Source: Kitasatospora sp. SolWspMP-SS2h (lineage in GTDB: Bacteria; Actinomycetota; Actinomycetes; Streptomycetales; Streptomycetaceae). Taken from it: a DNA stretch of 64,000 nt. A program made the translations under genes and the position numbers. Position 1 is the stretch's first letter, and each line of letters begins with the position of its first letter. Positions 41,712 through 49,844 of this stretch are shown piece by piece. The stretch lies in NCBI RefSeq assembly GCF_003259315.1, contig NZ_QLLT01000002.1, positions 310,001 to 374,000 of the forward strand, read 5' to 3'. A model generated the notes under the pieces. It saw only the letters and a program-made list of their open reading frames with translations. It ran no database searches and had not been told where the DNA came from.

Positions 41712-41889
41712 GGCCCGTCTTCACACCCCCGTCTGCCCCACGACCGTCTGCCCCACGGCGCCTGGCACGCCCTCTCGCCGCACCGGGCGAAAGGCCGAGT
41801 GCATCCCGTACGCGACCTTCCACCCGGCACGCCGAGAGCACGCACCAGACGCCGCGGGGCTGCGACGGGGGTGTGAAGACGGGCCCTAG
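41708..41889. mobile_element. 182-bp MITE-like element with 26-bp perfect terminal inverted repeats and CTAG ends
   Basis: The ends 41708-41733 and 41864-41889 are exact reverse complements over 26 bp, starting with CTAGGGCCCGTCTTCACACC and continuing with imperfect complementarity inwards (GCCCCACGACCGTCTG against GCCCCGCGGCGTCTG). The core of about 130 bp encodes nothing. CTAG on both sides is compatible with a 4-bp target duplication (as in IS5-type elements) or a TA duplication. It is non-autonomous; no transposase is in the window. Both convergent neighbours end on TAG codons formed by these CTAG ends. Confidence 0.85.
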
Positions 41890-43394
41890 GCCCGGTCCGC
41901 CCGCCGTCCGTCGCCGTCCGGGTGGATCGGGGGCGTGGTCGGGGCGCAGTACCAGTCGCAGTCGGGCTCGGCGACCGGGTGCGGCGGGGCCAGCGCGTCG
42001 GAGCGGACGGTGGCGAAGGCCAGGGCGGCGCCCGCGGTCAGCAGGCCGGCGCAGATCAGCATGGCGGTGCGGAAGGCGTCGTCCACCTCGGCCGGGACGC
42101 GGTAGGCGTCGCCGCTCAGGCCCGCCAGCGGGGGGATCGCGGCGACCGCGAACAGGCCCGCCGCGCGGGCGGCGGCGTTGTTGACGCCGGAGGCGATGCC
42201 GGCCCGGCGCACGTCCACGGCCGCCAGGACGGTCGCGGTCAGCGGCGCGACCAGCAGCGTCATCCCGGCGCCCTGCACGGTGACCGCGGGCAGCACGTCC
42301 AGCCAGTAGCTCGCGCCGGGCCCGATCCGCAGCATCAGCAGCACCCCCGCGGCCACCACCAGCGGCCCCGCCGTCAGCGGCAGCCGCGGCCCCACCGCCC
42401 GGCCGAGCTTCCCCGCCCGGCCGGAGAACAGCAGCATCAGCACGGTGATCGGCACCAGCGCCACCCCCGACAGCAGCGGCGTGAATCCGGCGACGATCTG
42501 CAACTGCACCGTCAGCAGCAGGAACACCCCGCTGAACGCCCCGTACACGCACAGGGTGACCAGGTTGACCGAGGTGAACAGCCGCGAGCGGAACAGCGAC
42601 AGCGGCAGCATCGGGTTCGGCGAGCGGTGCTCGACCAGCACGAACGCCGCCGCCAGCGCCAGCCCCGCCAGCCCCGCGGCCAGCGCGGCCGGGGTCGGCC
42701 CCGCGCCGGCCTCGGTCAGCGCGTACGTGATCCCGGCCAGCGCGAGCGCCGCGAGCAGCGCGCCCGGCACGTCGAAGCGCCCGCTCGCGTCCGGGTCCCG
42801 GCTCTCCGGGACGTGCCGGGCCGTCACCGCGACCACCACCGCCGCCAGCGGCAGGTTCAGCAGGAAGATCCACCGCCAGCCCGGACCGTCCACCAGCCAG
42901 CCGCCCAGGAACGGCCCGACCGCCGCCGCGACCCCGCCCAGGCCGGACCAGGCCCCCACCGCGCCCGCCCGGTCCTCCTCGGCGAACACCGCCTGCAGCA
43001 TCGCCAGCGAACCGGGCGTCAGCAGCGCCCCGCCCACGCCCTGCAACGCCCTTGCCAGCACCAGTAGTTCGACGTTCGGCGCGGCCGCGCACCCGGCCGA
43101 GGCGAGCGCGAACCAGCACACCCCCAGCAGGAACACCCGCCGCCGCCCGTACCGGTCGCCCAGCGAGCCGCCGAGCAGGATCAGCGCCGCCAGCGTCAGC
43201 ATGTACGCGTTGACCGTCCACTGGAGCGCGGACAGGCCCGCCCCCAGCTCCTCGCCGATCCGCGGCAGCGCGACGTTCACCACCGTGCCGTCCAGCATCG
43301 CCATGCCGGAGCCCAGCGCCGTCGCCGCCACCACCCATCGGCCGCGGCCCGTGCCGAGGCGGATTCCGTTGTCGCTCAGGGTGTCGTCGCTCAC
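41886..43394 (-). CDS. MFS drug exporter, EmrB/QacA (DHA2, 14-helix) type
   Basis: 502 aa. Motifs: MLDGTVVNVALPRIGEEL (helix 1), GGSLGDRYGRRRVFL (motif A), ALQGVGGALLTPGSLAML, GPFLGGWLVDGPGWRWIFLLNLP (motif C and following). Fourteen helices, then a C-terminal tail. Likely a proton-driven exporter of drugs or of a product of its operon. It lies 81 bp downstream of the AurF-like gene on the same strand and probably shares its promoter. The stop TAG is made by the CTAG end of the MITE-like element. Confidence 0.9.
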   Translation of the reverse strand: MSDDTLSDNGIRLGTGRGRWVVAATALGSGMAMLDGTVVNVALPRIGEELGAGLSALQWTVNAYMLTLAALILLGGSLGDRYGRRRVFLLGVCWFALASAGCAAAPNVELLVLARALQGVGGALLTPGSLAMLQAVFAEEDRAGAVGAWSGLGGVAAAVGPFLGGWLVDGPGWRWIFLLNLPLAAVVVAVTARHVPESRDPDASGRFDVPGALLAALALAGITYALTEAGAGPTPAALAAGLAGLALAAAFVLVEHRSPNPMLPLSLFRSRLFTSVNLVTLCVYGAFSGVFLLLTVQLQIVAGFTPLLSGVALVPITVLMLLFSGRAGKLGRAVGPRLPLTAGPLVVAAGVLLMLRIGPGASYWLDVLPAVTVQGAGMTLLVAPLTATVLAAVDVRRAGIASGVNNAAARAAGLFAVAAIPPLAGLSGDAYRVPAEVDDAFRTAMLICAGLLTAGAALAFATVRSDALAPPHPVAEPDCDWYCAPTTPPIHPDGDGRRADRA

Positions 43395-43475
43395 GGTCCG
43401 AGTCTCCGGCAGGAGGGGCGGCGGCCGGGGGAGCGGCGCGCAGGCGGTCGGGGACGGCGGGGCGCGGAGAGGGGA

Positions 43476-44402
43476 TCAGGGCAGCAGTGCGCCGCGCTGC
43501 CAGGGACGGGCGGTGGCCGGGGTGACGATGCCCAGGTCGGTGAAGAACTCCATCGCCTTGCGCGCCCAGTCGATCCGGGCCTGCCGCCAGTGCGGGTTGG
43601 CCGCGGCGGCCCGGCGGGCCTCGACCGGGTCGAGCCCGGCCAGCGCGTACACCCGCGGGTGGACCAGCTCGGCCACCGCCTGCCGGGCCAGCAGTGCCAG
43701 CGCCCGCCGGAACACCGCCCGCCGGGCCGGGGTCATCGCCGCCCAGCGGCGCTCCAGCTCCGGCTTGGCGTAGCCGATGTGCCGGGCCTCCTCCACCACG
43801 TGGATCCGGGCCACCGACCGGGCCAGCGGCTGCAGCGACTCGTCGCGGATCATCTCGCGCTGCATCGCGTCCGTGAACTCCTCGACGAAGATCGCCCCGG
43901 CGAAGGTCATGGTGGTGTCGTTGAGCAGGAAGTGCAGCTTCCCCAGCCGGTCCGCGCGCCGGGTCGGCCGGGCCGACGGGTAGCCGGTCGCGGTGATGTA
44001 GCGGGCGAACATGGTCGAGTGCCGGCACTCGTCGGCGACCTCGGTCAGCGCGTACTGGGCGTGCCGGGTGGTCAGGTCGCCCGCGTAGACGTGCCGGATC
44101 AGGCCCTCCATCAGCACCAGCTCGAACCAGATCCCGGCGGCCGTGGTGGACGCGAACTGGTGCACGCTCAGCTGCGCCCGCCGCCGCTCGTCCAGCCGTT
44201 CCCACAGCGGGGTGCCGTGGAGCGCGACGCGGTGCGCGGGCAGGGCGTAGTGGTCCGGGTCGACGGGGGCGCTCCAGTCGATCTCGGTGAGCGGGTCGTA
44301 GGAGTGCTTGGCGGAGGCGCGCAGCAGGCGGGCGGCGTTGAGTTCGCGGTCGGCGTTGCGCTGCCGGGCGGGGGTCTGGGGCGGGGCGGTGGTGTCGGAC
44401 AC
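43476..44402 (-). CDS. AurF-like diiron oxygenase
   Basis: 308 aa. Four-helix ferritin-like carboxylate diiron site: FELVLMEGLIRHVY, EVADECRHSTMF (E..DE..H), FVEEFTDAMQREM and VVEEARHIGYAK (EE.RH), in the order of the AurF p-aminobenzoate N-oxygenase family. It would oxygenate an amine or related substrate with O2. GTG 44402 has GGAG 7 nt upstream. It sits with an EmrB-type exporter in an operon behind a TTGACA promoter that overlaps a dyad, suggesting inducible make-or-detoxify-and-export function. Confidence 0.85.
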   Translation of the reverse strand: MSDTTAPPQTPARQRNADRELNAARLLRASAKHSYDPLTEIDWSAPVDPDHYALPAHRVALHGTPLWERLDERRRAQLSVHQFASTTAAGIWFELVLMEGLIRHVYAGDLTTRHAQYALTEVADECRHSTMFARYITATGYPSARPTRRADRLGKLHFLLNDTTMTFAGAIFVEEFTDAMQREMIRDESLQPLARSVARIHVVEEARHIGYAKPELERRWAAMTPARRAVFRRALALLARQAVAELVHPRVYALAGLDPVEARRAAAANPHWRQARIDWARKAMEFFTDLGIVTPATARPWQRGALLP

Positions 44403-44457
44403 GGGCGGGCTCCGGAGGGTCGGGGCGGTGAGGGCTCCAGGAGGAGTAAACCAATGA

Positions 44458-44470
44458 GACAGACTGTCAA
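44458..44470 (-). promoter_or_regulatory. Operator-like dyad over the -35 of the AurF/exporter operon
   Basis: GACAG-A-CTGTC (44458-44468) is a perfect 11-bp dyad within TGAGACAGACTGTCAA; on the minus strand its last six bases form the -35 TTGACA (44470-44465). The gap 44403-44589 also holds the ribosome site and the divergent PHP promoter. A TetR-type repressor is plausible; none is adjacent. Confidence 0.55.
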
Positions 44471-44577
44471 CAAGGGGTCGGGGCAGATCAGCGGCGACCC
44501 GCCCGCCCGTTCCCCGCCCGTTCCCCGCCCGTCCCCTGCCCGTCTCCCGCCCGGGTGCGGCCCCGTCCGGCCCCGCG

Positions 44578-44583
44578 CAGACT
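44578..44583 (+). promoter_or_regulatory. -10 element (CAGACT), leaderless start of the PHP gene
   Basis: CAGACT ends 6 nt before ATG 44590. Confidence 0.5.
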
Positions 44584-44589
44584 GGCCGC

Positions 44590-45594
44590 ATGGACCCGGT
44601 CACCGCCCTGGAACGCATCGCCTTCCTGCTGGAGCGCGAACTCCCCTCCCCGCACCGGGCCGCGGCGTTCCGCTCCGCCGTCGGGGCCGCTGCCGCGCTG
44701 CCCCCCGAACCGATCTCCGCCGCCGACGCCGAACGCCTCCCGGGCGTCGACCCCGTCGCCGCCCGGGTGATCGCCGACGCCACGGCCGGCCGCACCCCCC
44801 GGTACCTGCTGGAGACCGAGGCCCGCGCCGCCGCCGGACCCGCCCCGTCCCCCGCCGCGCTCCGGCTGCGCGAGAAGCTCCAGGGCGACTGCCACCTGCA
44901 CTCCGACTGGTCCGACGGCACCGTCCCGATCGAGCTGATGGCCCGCACCGCCGGCGCCCTCGGCCACCACTGGGCCGTCCTCACCGACCACTCGCCCCAC
45001 CTGACCGTCGCCCACGGCCTCAGCGCGGAGCGCCTGCGCGAACAGCTCGACCTGATCGAGGATCTCAACGGCCGGCTCGCCCCGTTCCGGCTGCTCACCG
45101 GCATCGAGTGCGACATCCTCGCCGACGGCTCGCTCGACCAGGACGAGGAACTGCTCGGCCGGCTCGACGTGGTGGTCGCCTCCGTCCACTCCGAACCGCG
45201 GATGGAACGCGACGCGATGACGCACCGGATGCTCGCCGCCGTCCGCAGCCCGCTGGTCGACGTCCTGGGCCACTGCACCGGGCAGCGGCTCGGCGAACGG
45301 CCCCGTCCGCCGTCCGAGTTCGACGCCGAGGCCGTCTTCACCGCCTGCCGCGAACACGACACCGCCGTCGAGATCAACTGCCGCCCCGACCGCCGGGACC
45401 CGCCCGACGACCTGCTCACCCTTGCCGCCGACCTCGGCTGCCTGTTCGCCATCGACACCGACGCCCACGCGCCCGGTCAGCTCGACCACCAGATCGGCGG
45501 CTGTGAGCGGGCGGTGGCGCTGGGGTTGGGTGCGGAGCGGGTGGTCACGGCGTGGTCGGTGGAGCACCTGCTGGCGTGGGCGGGGGCGCGGTAG
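44590..45594 (+). CDS. PHP-domain phosphoesterase (PolX-like)
   Basis: 334 aa. N-terminal helix-hairpin-helix-like region (about 1-95, ERLPGVDPVAARVIADATAG) followed by a PHP domain with the metal ligands in order: GDCHLHSDWSDG, VLTDHSPHL, TGIECDI, VASVHSEPRM, GHCTGQRLGERP, VEINCRPDRRDPP and IDTDAHAPGQLD. This matches the C-terminal half of family X DNA polymerases without the polymerase part. Likely a metal-dependent phosphoesterase. The last 37 codons and stop are repeated almost exactly 151 bp downstream. Predicted leaderless. Confidence 0.88.
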   Translation: MDPVTALERIAFLLERELPSPHRAAAFRSAVGAAAALPPEPISAADAERLPGVDPVAARVIADATAGRTPRYLLETEARAAAGPAPSPAALRLREKLQGDCHLHSDWSDGTVPIELMARTAGALGHHWAVLTDHSPHLTVAHGLSAERLREQLDLIEDLNGRLAPFRLLTGIECDILADGSLDQDEELLGRLDVVVASVHSEPRMERDAMTHRMLAAVRSPLVDVLGHCTGQRLGERPRPPSEFDAEAVFTACREHDTAVEINCRPDRRDPPDDLLTLAADLGCLFAIDTDAHAPGQLDHQIGGCERAVALGLGAERVVTAWSVEHLLAWAGAR

Positions 45595-45749
45595 GGGAGG
45601 GCGCCGGCGGCGGGCGGGGGGGGGGGGCGGGCTCGACCGCCAGGTCGACGGCTGTGAGCGGGCGGTGGCGCTGGGGTTGGGTGCGGAGCGGGTGGTCACG
45701 GCGTGGTCGGTGGAGCACCTGCTGGCGTGGGCGGGGGCGCGGTAGGGGG
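45480..45749. repeat. Direct duplication of the 3' end of the PHP gene
   Basis: About 118 bp (45480-45598) recurs at 45631-45749, a 151-bp offset, with only three mismatches, all within its first 25 bp. The second copy again encodes the C-terminal residues GCERAVALGLGAERVV... and a TAG stop but has no start. The 32 bp between copies contains a run of about 12 Gs. Reads as a recent partial tandem duplication. Confidence 0.92.
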
Positions 45750-45795
45750 AGTGCCTGGGGGCCGGGGGTGCTGAGGGGGTGTCAGTGCGGGTCGG

Positions 45796-45801
45796 TACGC
45801 T
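45796..45801 (+). promoter_or_regulatory. -10 element (TACGCT), leaderless start of the PCD/VOC gene
   Basis: TACGCT ends 6 nt before ATG 45808. Confidence 0.55.
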
Positions 45802-45807
45802 GCGCGG

Positions 45808-46482
45808 ATGACTGACGTGCACGATGTGGTGAGGATCAGACCGGCGGCGTTCCACGCGGCGGGCGGGACCGAGGACTGGCGGGTGCTGGGGGAGGGGGCG
45901 TGCGCGTTCTTCCGGACGGGGTCGTTCGGGGCGGGGGCGCGGCTGGTCGGGGCGATCGGGGAGGCGCTGGCGGGGGTCGGCGAGGCGGACGTGGACCTGC
46001 GGCCGGAGGGCGTGACGGTCCGGCTGATCGAGGCGGGCGCGGAGTACTACGGCTTGACCGGGCGGCACGTCGAGCTGGCCCGGCTGGTGTCCCGGGTCGC
46101 CCGGGAGCTCGGCGCGGTCGCCGAACCGGGCGGGGTGCAGACCGTGCAGGTCACGGTCGACGCGCTGGACGTGCCCGCCGTTGTCGCGTTCTGGCGGGCG
46201 CTGCTCGGCTACCGGGACCGCTCCGGCAGCCCGGAGGACCTGCTCGACCCGGCCCGTCGCGGCGCGCCGTTCTACTTCCAGCAGATGGACGCGCCCCGCC
46301 CGCAGCGCAACCGGGTGCACGTGGACGTCTGGGTGCCGCACGACCGCGCCGAGGAGCGGATCGCCGCGGCGATCGCGGCCGGCGGCCGGCTGGTGACCGA
46401 CGAGCACGCGCCCGGCCACTGGGTGCTGGCCGACCCGGAGGGCAACGAGGCGTGCGTCGGCGCGGCCGGCGCCGCGGGCTGA
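45808..46482 (+). CDS. Pterin-4a-carbinolamine dehydratase-like / VOC domain fusion
   Basis: 224 aa. Residues ~10-100 resemble 4a-hydroxytetrahydrobiopterin dehydratase (FHAAGGTEDWRVLGEGACAFFRTGSF, VDLRPEGVTVRLI, YGLTGRHVELARLVSRVARELG), though the usual catalytic His-His pair is not evident. Residues ~107-220 are a VOC/glyoxalase-like domain (VQVTVDALDVPAVVAFWRALLGY, RNRVHVDVWVPHD, WVLADPEGNEACV). Such fusions are known in actinobacteria under the VOC name; the reaction is unknown. The start follows a TACGCT element by 6 nt. Confidence 0.75.
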   Translation: MTDVHDVVRIRPAAFHAAGGTEDWRVLGEGACAFFRTGSFGAGARLVGAIGEALAGVGEADVDLRPEGVTVRLIEAGAEYYGLTGRHVELARLVSRVARELGAVAEPGGVQTVQVTVDALDVPAVVAFWRALLGYRDRSGSPEDLLDPARRGAPFYFQQMDAPRPQRNRVHVDVWVPHDRAEERIAAAIAAGGRLVTDEHAPGHWVLADPEGNEACVGAAGAAG

Positions 46483-46515
46483 CCCCGGGCTGACCCGAGC
46501 CGGCCCGGACGGGGT

Positions 46516-47328
46516 TCAGGCGGTTTCGATCAGCCGCTCGCGCAGGCCGTCCAGGGTGTCGTCCTTGAGCCCGAGCCCGGCCCGGGCGTAGCTCTCGGCG
46601 TCGCCCCAGTGCTCGGTGAGGGTGTCGAGCGCGGCGGCCAGGTACTCGGCGCGGACCGAGAACACCGCGTCCGCGACCTCGGGGTCGCCGCCCGCCGCGA
46701 GGAAGCGCTCCACCAGCGGGGCGTAGTGCGCGCGCACCGCCGGGTCGACGGACAGGTACTCGGTGCGGACGGTCTGCTCGTCCGCGCCGAGCAGCAGCAG
46801 GACGAGGGTGGCGCCCCAGCCGGTGCGGTCCTTGCCCGCGGTGCAGTGGAAGAGCACCGGGCCGCCGCCCCGGTGGGCGAGCGCGGTGATCAGCTGCTTG
46901 TACGCCTGCCGGGCGGAGGCCGAGGTGACGAACGCCCGGTAGTCCGCGCGCAGCGCGCTCGCGGCCCGGCCGCCGCCGAGCGCCCGGTTCGCACCGGCCG
47001 GGTCGACGAGCGCCGCCGCGAGCGTGGCCGCGAGCGCCGACACCGCGCCGCCGCCCCCCTGGTCGGCGAGCACGTCCGCGACCAGCAGGTGCGCCCCGCC
47101 GGGCACCCGGTCGGGGAAGGCGGCGCGTTCGGCGGCGGTGCGCAGGTCGATGACGGTGCGCACGCCCAGCGCGTCGACCATCGGGTCGCCCGCCGGATCG
47201 AGCCGGTCCAGCTGGCCGGAGCGCAGCGCCAGCCCGGGCCGGACCCGGGCCCCGCCGGGCAGGTCGATGCCGCCGAGGTCGCGCAGGTTGGCGACGGTGG
47301 CGGAGTCCACGAGGTGCGAGTGCTGCAT
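46516..47328 (-). CDS. Tyrosine-specific protein phosphatase (PtpB/Y_phosphatase3 type)
   Basis: 270 aa. NLRDLGG near the N-terminus and the P-loop HCTAGKDRTGW carry the family motifs (Cys nucleophile, Arg in the loop), with LRSGQLDRLD and TVIDLRTAAERAAFPD between. Similar to mycobacterial PtpB, which removes phosphate from tyrosine (and also lipids). GGGAGG is 6 nt before the ATG. Whether it is exported cannot be seen; no signal peptide. Confidence 0.9.
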   Translation of the reverse strand: MQHSHLVDSATVANLRDLGGIDLPGGARVRPGLALRSGQLDRLDPAGDPMVDALGVRTVIDLRTAAERAAFPDRVPGGAHLLVADVLADQGGGGAVSALAATLAAALVDPAGANRALGGGRAASALRADYRAFVTSASARQAYKQLITALAHRGGGPVLFHCTAGKDRTGWGATLVLLLLGADEQTVRTEYLSVDPAVRAHYAPLVERFLAAGGDPEVADAVFSVRAEYLAAALDTLTEHWGDAESYARAGLGLKDDTLDGLRERLIETA

Positions 47329-47581
47329 GACGGCCTCCCTGTCGACGGATCCCGGGAAACGGGCGGACCTTGCCAGCACGCTAGGCGCGCCCCGGGCGGG
47401 TCGCCCCCGGAGTACCCCCGGCCGGGCGGCCCGCTGCGGCGCCCGGGGGAGCGCACGCCCGGGCGCCGCGCCGCGCCGCGTGCGCCCCTTGCTTGACGTC
47501 GCGTCAGCGGGCAGGGTGGGCACCGCCCGGTCCCGCCGGGGCCGGGCGGTGCCAGGTGCGAAGAAGGGACGGAATCCCCGG

Positions 47582-48148
47582 ATGGCAGCGAAGATCCTGA
47601 TCATCACCGGTGACGCGGCGGAGTCGCTGGAGGTGTTCTACCCGTACCAGCGGCTGCTGGAGGAGGGCTATGAGGTCGACATCGCCGCGCCGACCAAGAA
47701 GACCCTGCAGTTCGTGGTGCACGACTTCGTCCCGGGCTACGACACGTACACCGAGAAGGCCGGCTACGCCTGGCCCGCCGACCTGGCCCTCGCGGACGTC
47801 GACCCCGCGCAGTACGTGGCGCTGGTGCTGCCCGGCGGCCGGGCGCCCGAGTACCTGCGCAACGACCCGGAGGTGCAGCGGATCGTCGCCGCGTTCTTCG
47901 AGGAGGACAAGCCGCTGGCGCAGGTCTGCCACGGCCCGCTGATCCCGCTGCGGACCGGCGCGCTGGCCGGGCGCCGCACCGCCGCGTACCCGGCGCTGGA
48001 GCCGGACGTGGCCGCGGGCGGCGCGGACTTCGTGGACGGCGACGCGGTGGTGGACGGCAACGTGGTCTCCGCCCGGGCCTGGCCGGACCACCCGGCCTGG
48101 ATGCGGGCGTTCGTCAAGCTGCTGCGCGAGAAGGCCCCGGTCGAGTAA
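47582..48148 (+). CDS. DJ-1/PfpI family protein
   Basis: 188 aa class-I GATase-like fold: KILIITGDAAESLEVFYPYQRLLEEGYEVDIAAPT, YVALVLPGGRAPEYLRNDPEVQRIV and the nucleophile elbow VCHGPLIPL (Cys, followed by His). Family members act as proteases, deglycases or stress chaperones; the annotation is only family level. AAGGGA lies about 12 nt before the ATG. The 253-bp region before it (47329-47581) has no other gene. Confidence 0.9.
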   Translation: MAAKILIITGDAAESLEVFYPYQRLLEEGYEVDIAAPTKKTLQFVVHDFVPGYDTYTEKAGYAWPADLALADVDPAQYVALVLPGGRAPEYLRNDPEVQRIVAAFFEEDKPLAQVCHGPLIPLRTGALAGRRTAAYPALEPDVAAGGADFVDGDAVVDGNVVSARAWPDHPAWMRAFVKLLREKAPVE

Positions 48149-48205
48149 CCGGTCGCCCGGGGTGTCGGCTTGCCCGTCCGGGGCCGGGCGGGCGAGCGTG
48201 TACCC

Positions 48206-48811
48206 ATGGCAGCCCACCTCGAAGGACCGGACCTGCTCGCGCTGCACGCCCGGGCGCTGGAGCACTTCGGCGCCCTGGTCCGCGCCGTCCCCGCCGACGC
48301 CTGGCGGGCGCCCACCCCGTGCACCGACTGGACGGTGCGGCAGCTGGTGAACCACCTGGCCTCCGAGCAGCTCTGGGCGCCCGAGCTGCTGGCCGGGGCC
48401 ACCGTCGCCGAGGTCGGCGACCGCTTCGACGGCGACGTGCTCGGCGACGACCCGGTCGCCGCCTGGACGGCCGCCGCCGACGCGGCCCGGGCCGCGTTCG
48501 CCGCGCCGGGCGCGCTGGAGCGCACCGTGCACCTCTCGTACGGCGAGCGCCGGGCCGCCGGGTACGCCCGGGAGATGACGGTGGACGCGATCGTGCACGC
48601 CTGGGACCTCGCCCAGGGCATCGGCGCCGACGCCACCGTCGACCCGGCCGCCGCCGAGTTCGCGCTCGCCGAACTCTCCCGGCAGGCCGACTCGTTGGCC
48701 GCCTCCGGGCTGTTCGCCGACCCGGTGCCCGTGCCGCCGGACGCGGACGCCGCGACCCGGCTGCTGGGCCTGGTCGGCCGCGACCCGGCGCACCCGCTGG
48801 GCCGCCGCTGA
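48206..48811 (+). CDS. TIGR03086-type DinB/mycothiol-dependent metal-binding protein
   Basis: 201 aa four-helix DinB-like protein. LLALHARALEHFGALVRAVPADAWRAPTPCTDWTVRQLVNHLASEQLW contains the typical CTDWTVRxLVNHL start and metal-binding His; EMTVDAIVHAWDLAQGIG gives the two-His segment. Related enzymes are mycothiol-dependent maleylpyruvate isomerases; most are uncharacterised detoxification proteins. An in-frame start at 48170 would add a GC-rich 12 residues; the ATG at 48206 fits the family. Confidence 0.85.
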   Translation: MAAHLEGPDLLALHARALEHFGALVRAVPADAWRAPTPCTDWTVRQLVNHLASEQLWAPELLAGATVAEVGDRFDGDVLGDDPVAAWTAAADAARAAFAAPGALERTVHLSYGERRAAGYAREMTVDAIVHAWDLAQGIGADATVDPAAAEFALAELSRQADSLAASGLFADPVPVPPDADAATRLLGLVGRDPAHPLGRR

Positions 48812-48852
48812 GCTGGCCCGCCGCTGAGCCGGGGCGCCGCTGAGCCGGGGCG

Positions 48853-49431
48853 TCAGCGGCGGGCGCGCACCCCGTCCAGCGCGACGGCGAGGACGTGGTC
48901 GCGCCGGCCCTCCTCCGGGAACGCCACCGAGGTGATGCCGGAGACCATCCGCAGCAGGTCCTCGATGCCCAGGTCGGTGCGGGCCTCGCCGGCCCGCTGG
49001 GCGCGCTCCAGCAGCGGGGTGCCCCCGGCGTACATGGACTGCAGGCAGGCCTGGAAGATGTCCGACTCCTCGCCCGCCAGCGCCTCGCGGATCGCCCGCT
49101 TGGTGGTCGCGTAGTCGACGAACCGGCGCAGCCAGGCGTTCAGCGCCTCCCACGGCGGCAGGTCGGCGACCTGGCCGGCGACCCGGCCGAGGTCCTCGAT
49201 CTCGGCGGCGTACACCGCCTCGAACAGGTGCCGGCGGGTGGGGAAGTTGCGGTAGAGGGTGCCGATGCCGACGCCGGCCCGCCGGGCGATGTCCTCCAGC
49301 GAGGCTTCGGCGCCGTGCTCGGCGAAGGCTTCGCGGGCGGCGACCAGGAGGGCGTCGAAGTTGCGGGCGGCGTCCGCGCGGCGCGGGCGCTGGGCGGCGA
49401 GGAACTCGCTCACCACGATCTGATCCGGCAC
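48853..49431 (-). CDS. TetR family repressor
   Basis: 192 aa. N-terminal helix-turn-helix: FDALLVAAREAFAEHGAEASLEDIARRAGVGIGTLYRNFPTRRHLFEAVY. The C-terminal ligand domain is of the common drug-sensing type. Divergent from an MFS exporter, with two palindromes spaced 22 bp in the promoter; by position it almost certainly represses the exporter and itself. Confidence 0.92.
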   Translation of the reverse strand: MPDQIVVSEFLAAQRPRRADAARNFDALLVAAREAFAEHGAEASLEDIARRAGVGIGTLYRNFPTRRHLFEAVYAAEIEDLGRVAGQVADLPPWEALNAWLRRFVDYATTKRAIREALAGEESDIFQACLQSMYAGGTPLLERAQRAGEARTDLGIEDLLRMVSGITSVAFPEEGRRDHVLAVALDGVRARR

Positions 49432-49547
49432 GGGGACCTCGTTCTCGACACATCCGGACGGGCGGGGGACGGGAGTGCGGGCGGCCGGATGACCGGGGGC
49501 TGTTCGGGAGTCGTTCGGGGGGCGTTCGGGGAAATCACGGAACCGGA

Positions 49548-49590
49548 TTGAACCGGAGGCGTGCCTCCGCTAATCTGGAGGCATGCCTCG
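49548..49590 (+). promoter_or_regulatory. MFS promoter with paired TetR operators
   Basis: -35 TTGAAC (49548-49553), 17-bp spacer, -10 TAATCT (49571-49576). Operator 1, GGAGGC-GT-GCCTCC (49555-49568), fills the spacer; operator 2, GAGGCATGCCTC (49578-49589, perfect palindrome), covers the start point. They share the GGAGGCRTGCCTC core and are 22 bp apart, two helical turns. Binding would occlude polymerase directly. The opposite-strand promoter of tetR should overlap here too. Confidence 0.85.
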
Positions 49591-49844
49591 ACTTTAGCAC
49601 CGGGGCCCGAACTTCGGCCCGCCGCGCACCGGCGGACCGGCCCTTTCGCCGTATCCGCCACCCGCCCGACGACGCGGGGTGCGCGGACGGCCACCGTCCG
49701 CACCGCCCGGTCCGATCCACGCCCGGCCGCCGCGGTCCGACGGCGCCCGCGCGCCGTTCGAACCGCGTCCGCCCGGCGCCCGCTGCCCCGCCGTGGCGCG
49801 CACCCCGCTCCCCGCGCGCCCGCCCCGAGTCCCGAGAGGGTTCG
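49591..49844 (+). other. ~254-nt leader region of the MFS gene
   Basis: From the predicted start point near 49583 to the ATG at 49845 no convincing ORF in good codon bias was found, and no known riboswitch was recognised. It is either a long untranslated leader or hides a second promoter. Together with the operator region it makes up the 413-bp gap. Confidence 0.4.

Noticed and set aside
45612..45630. Poly-G run as a phase-variation tract
   Set aside because: It lies after the PHP stop codon, outside any supported reading frame; length change would not alter a gene.
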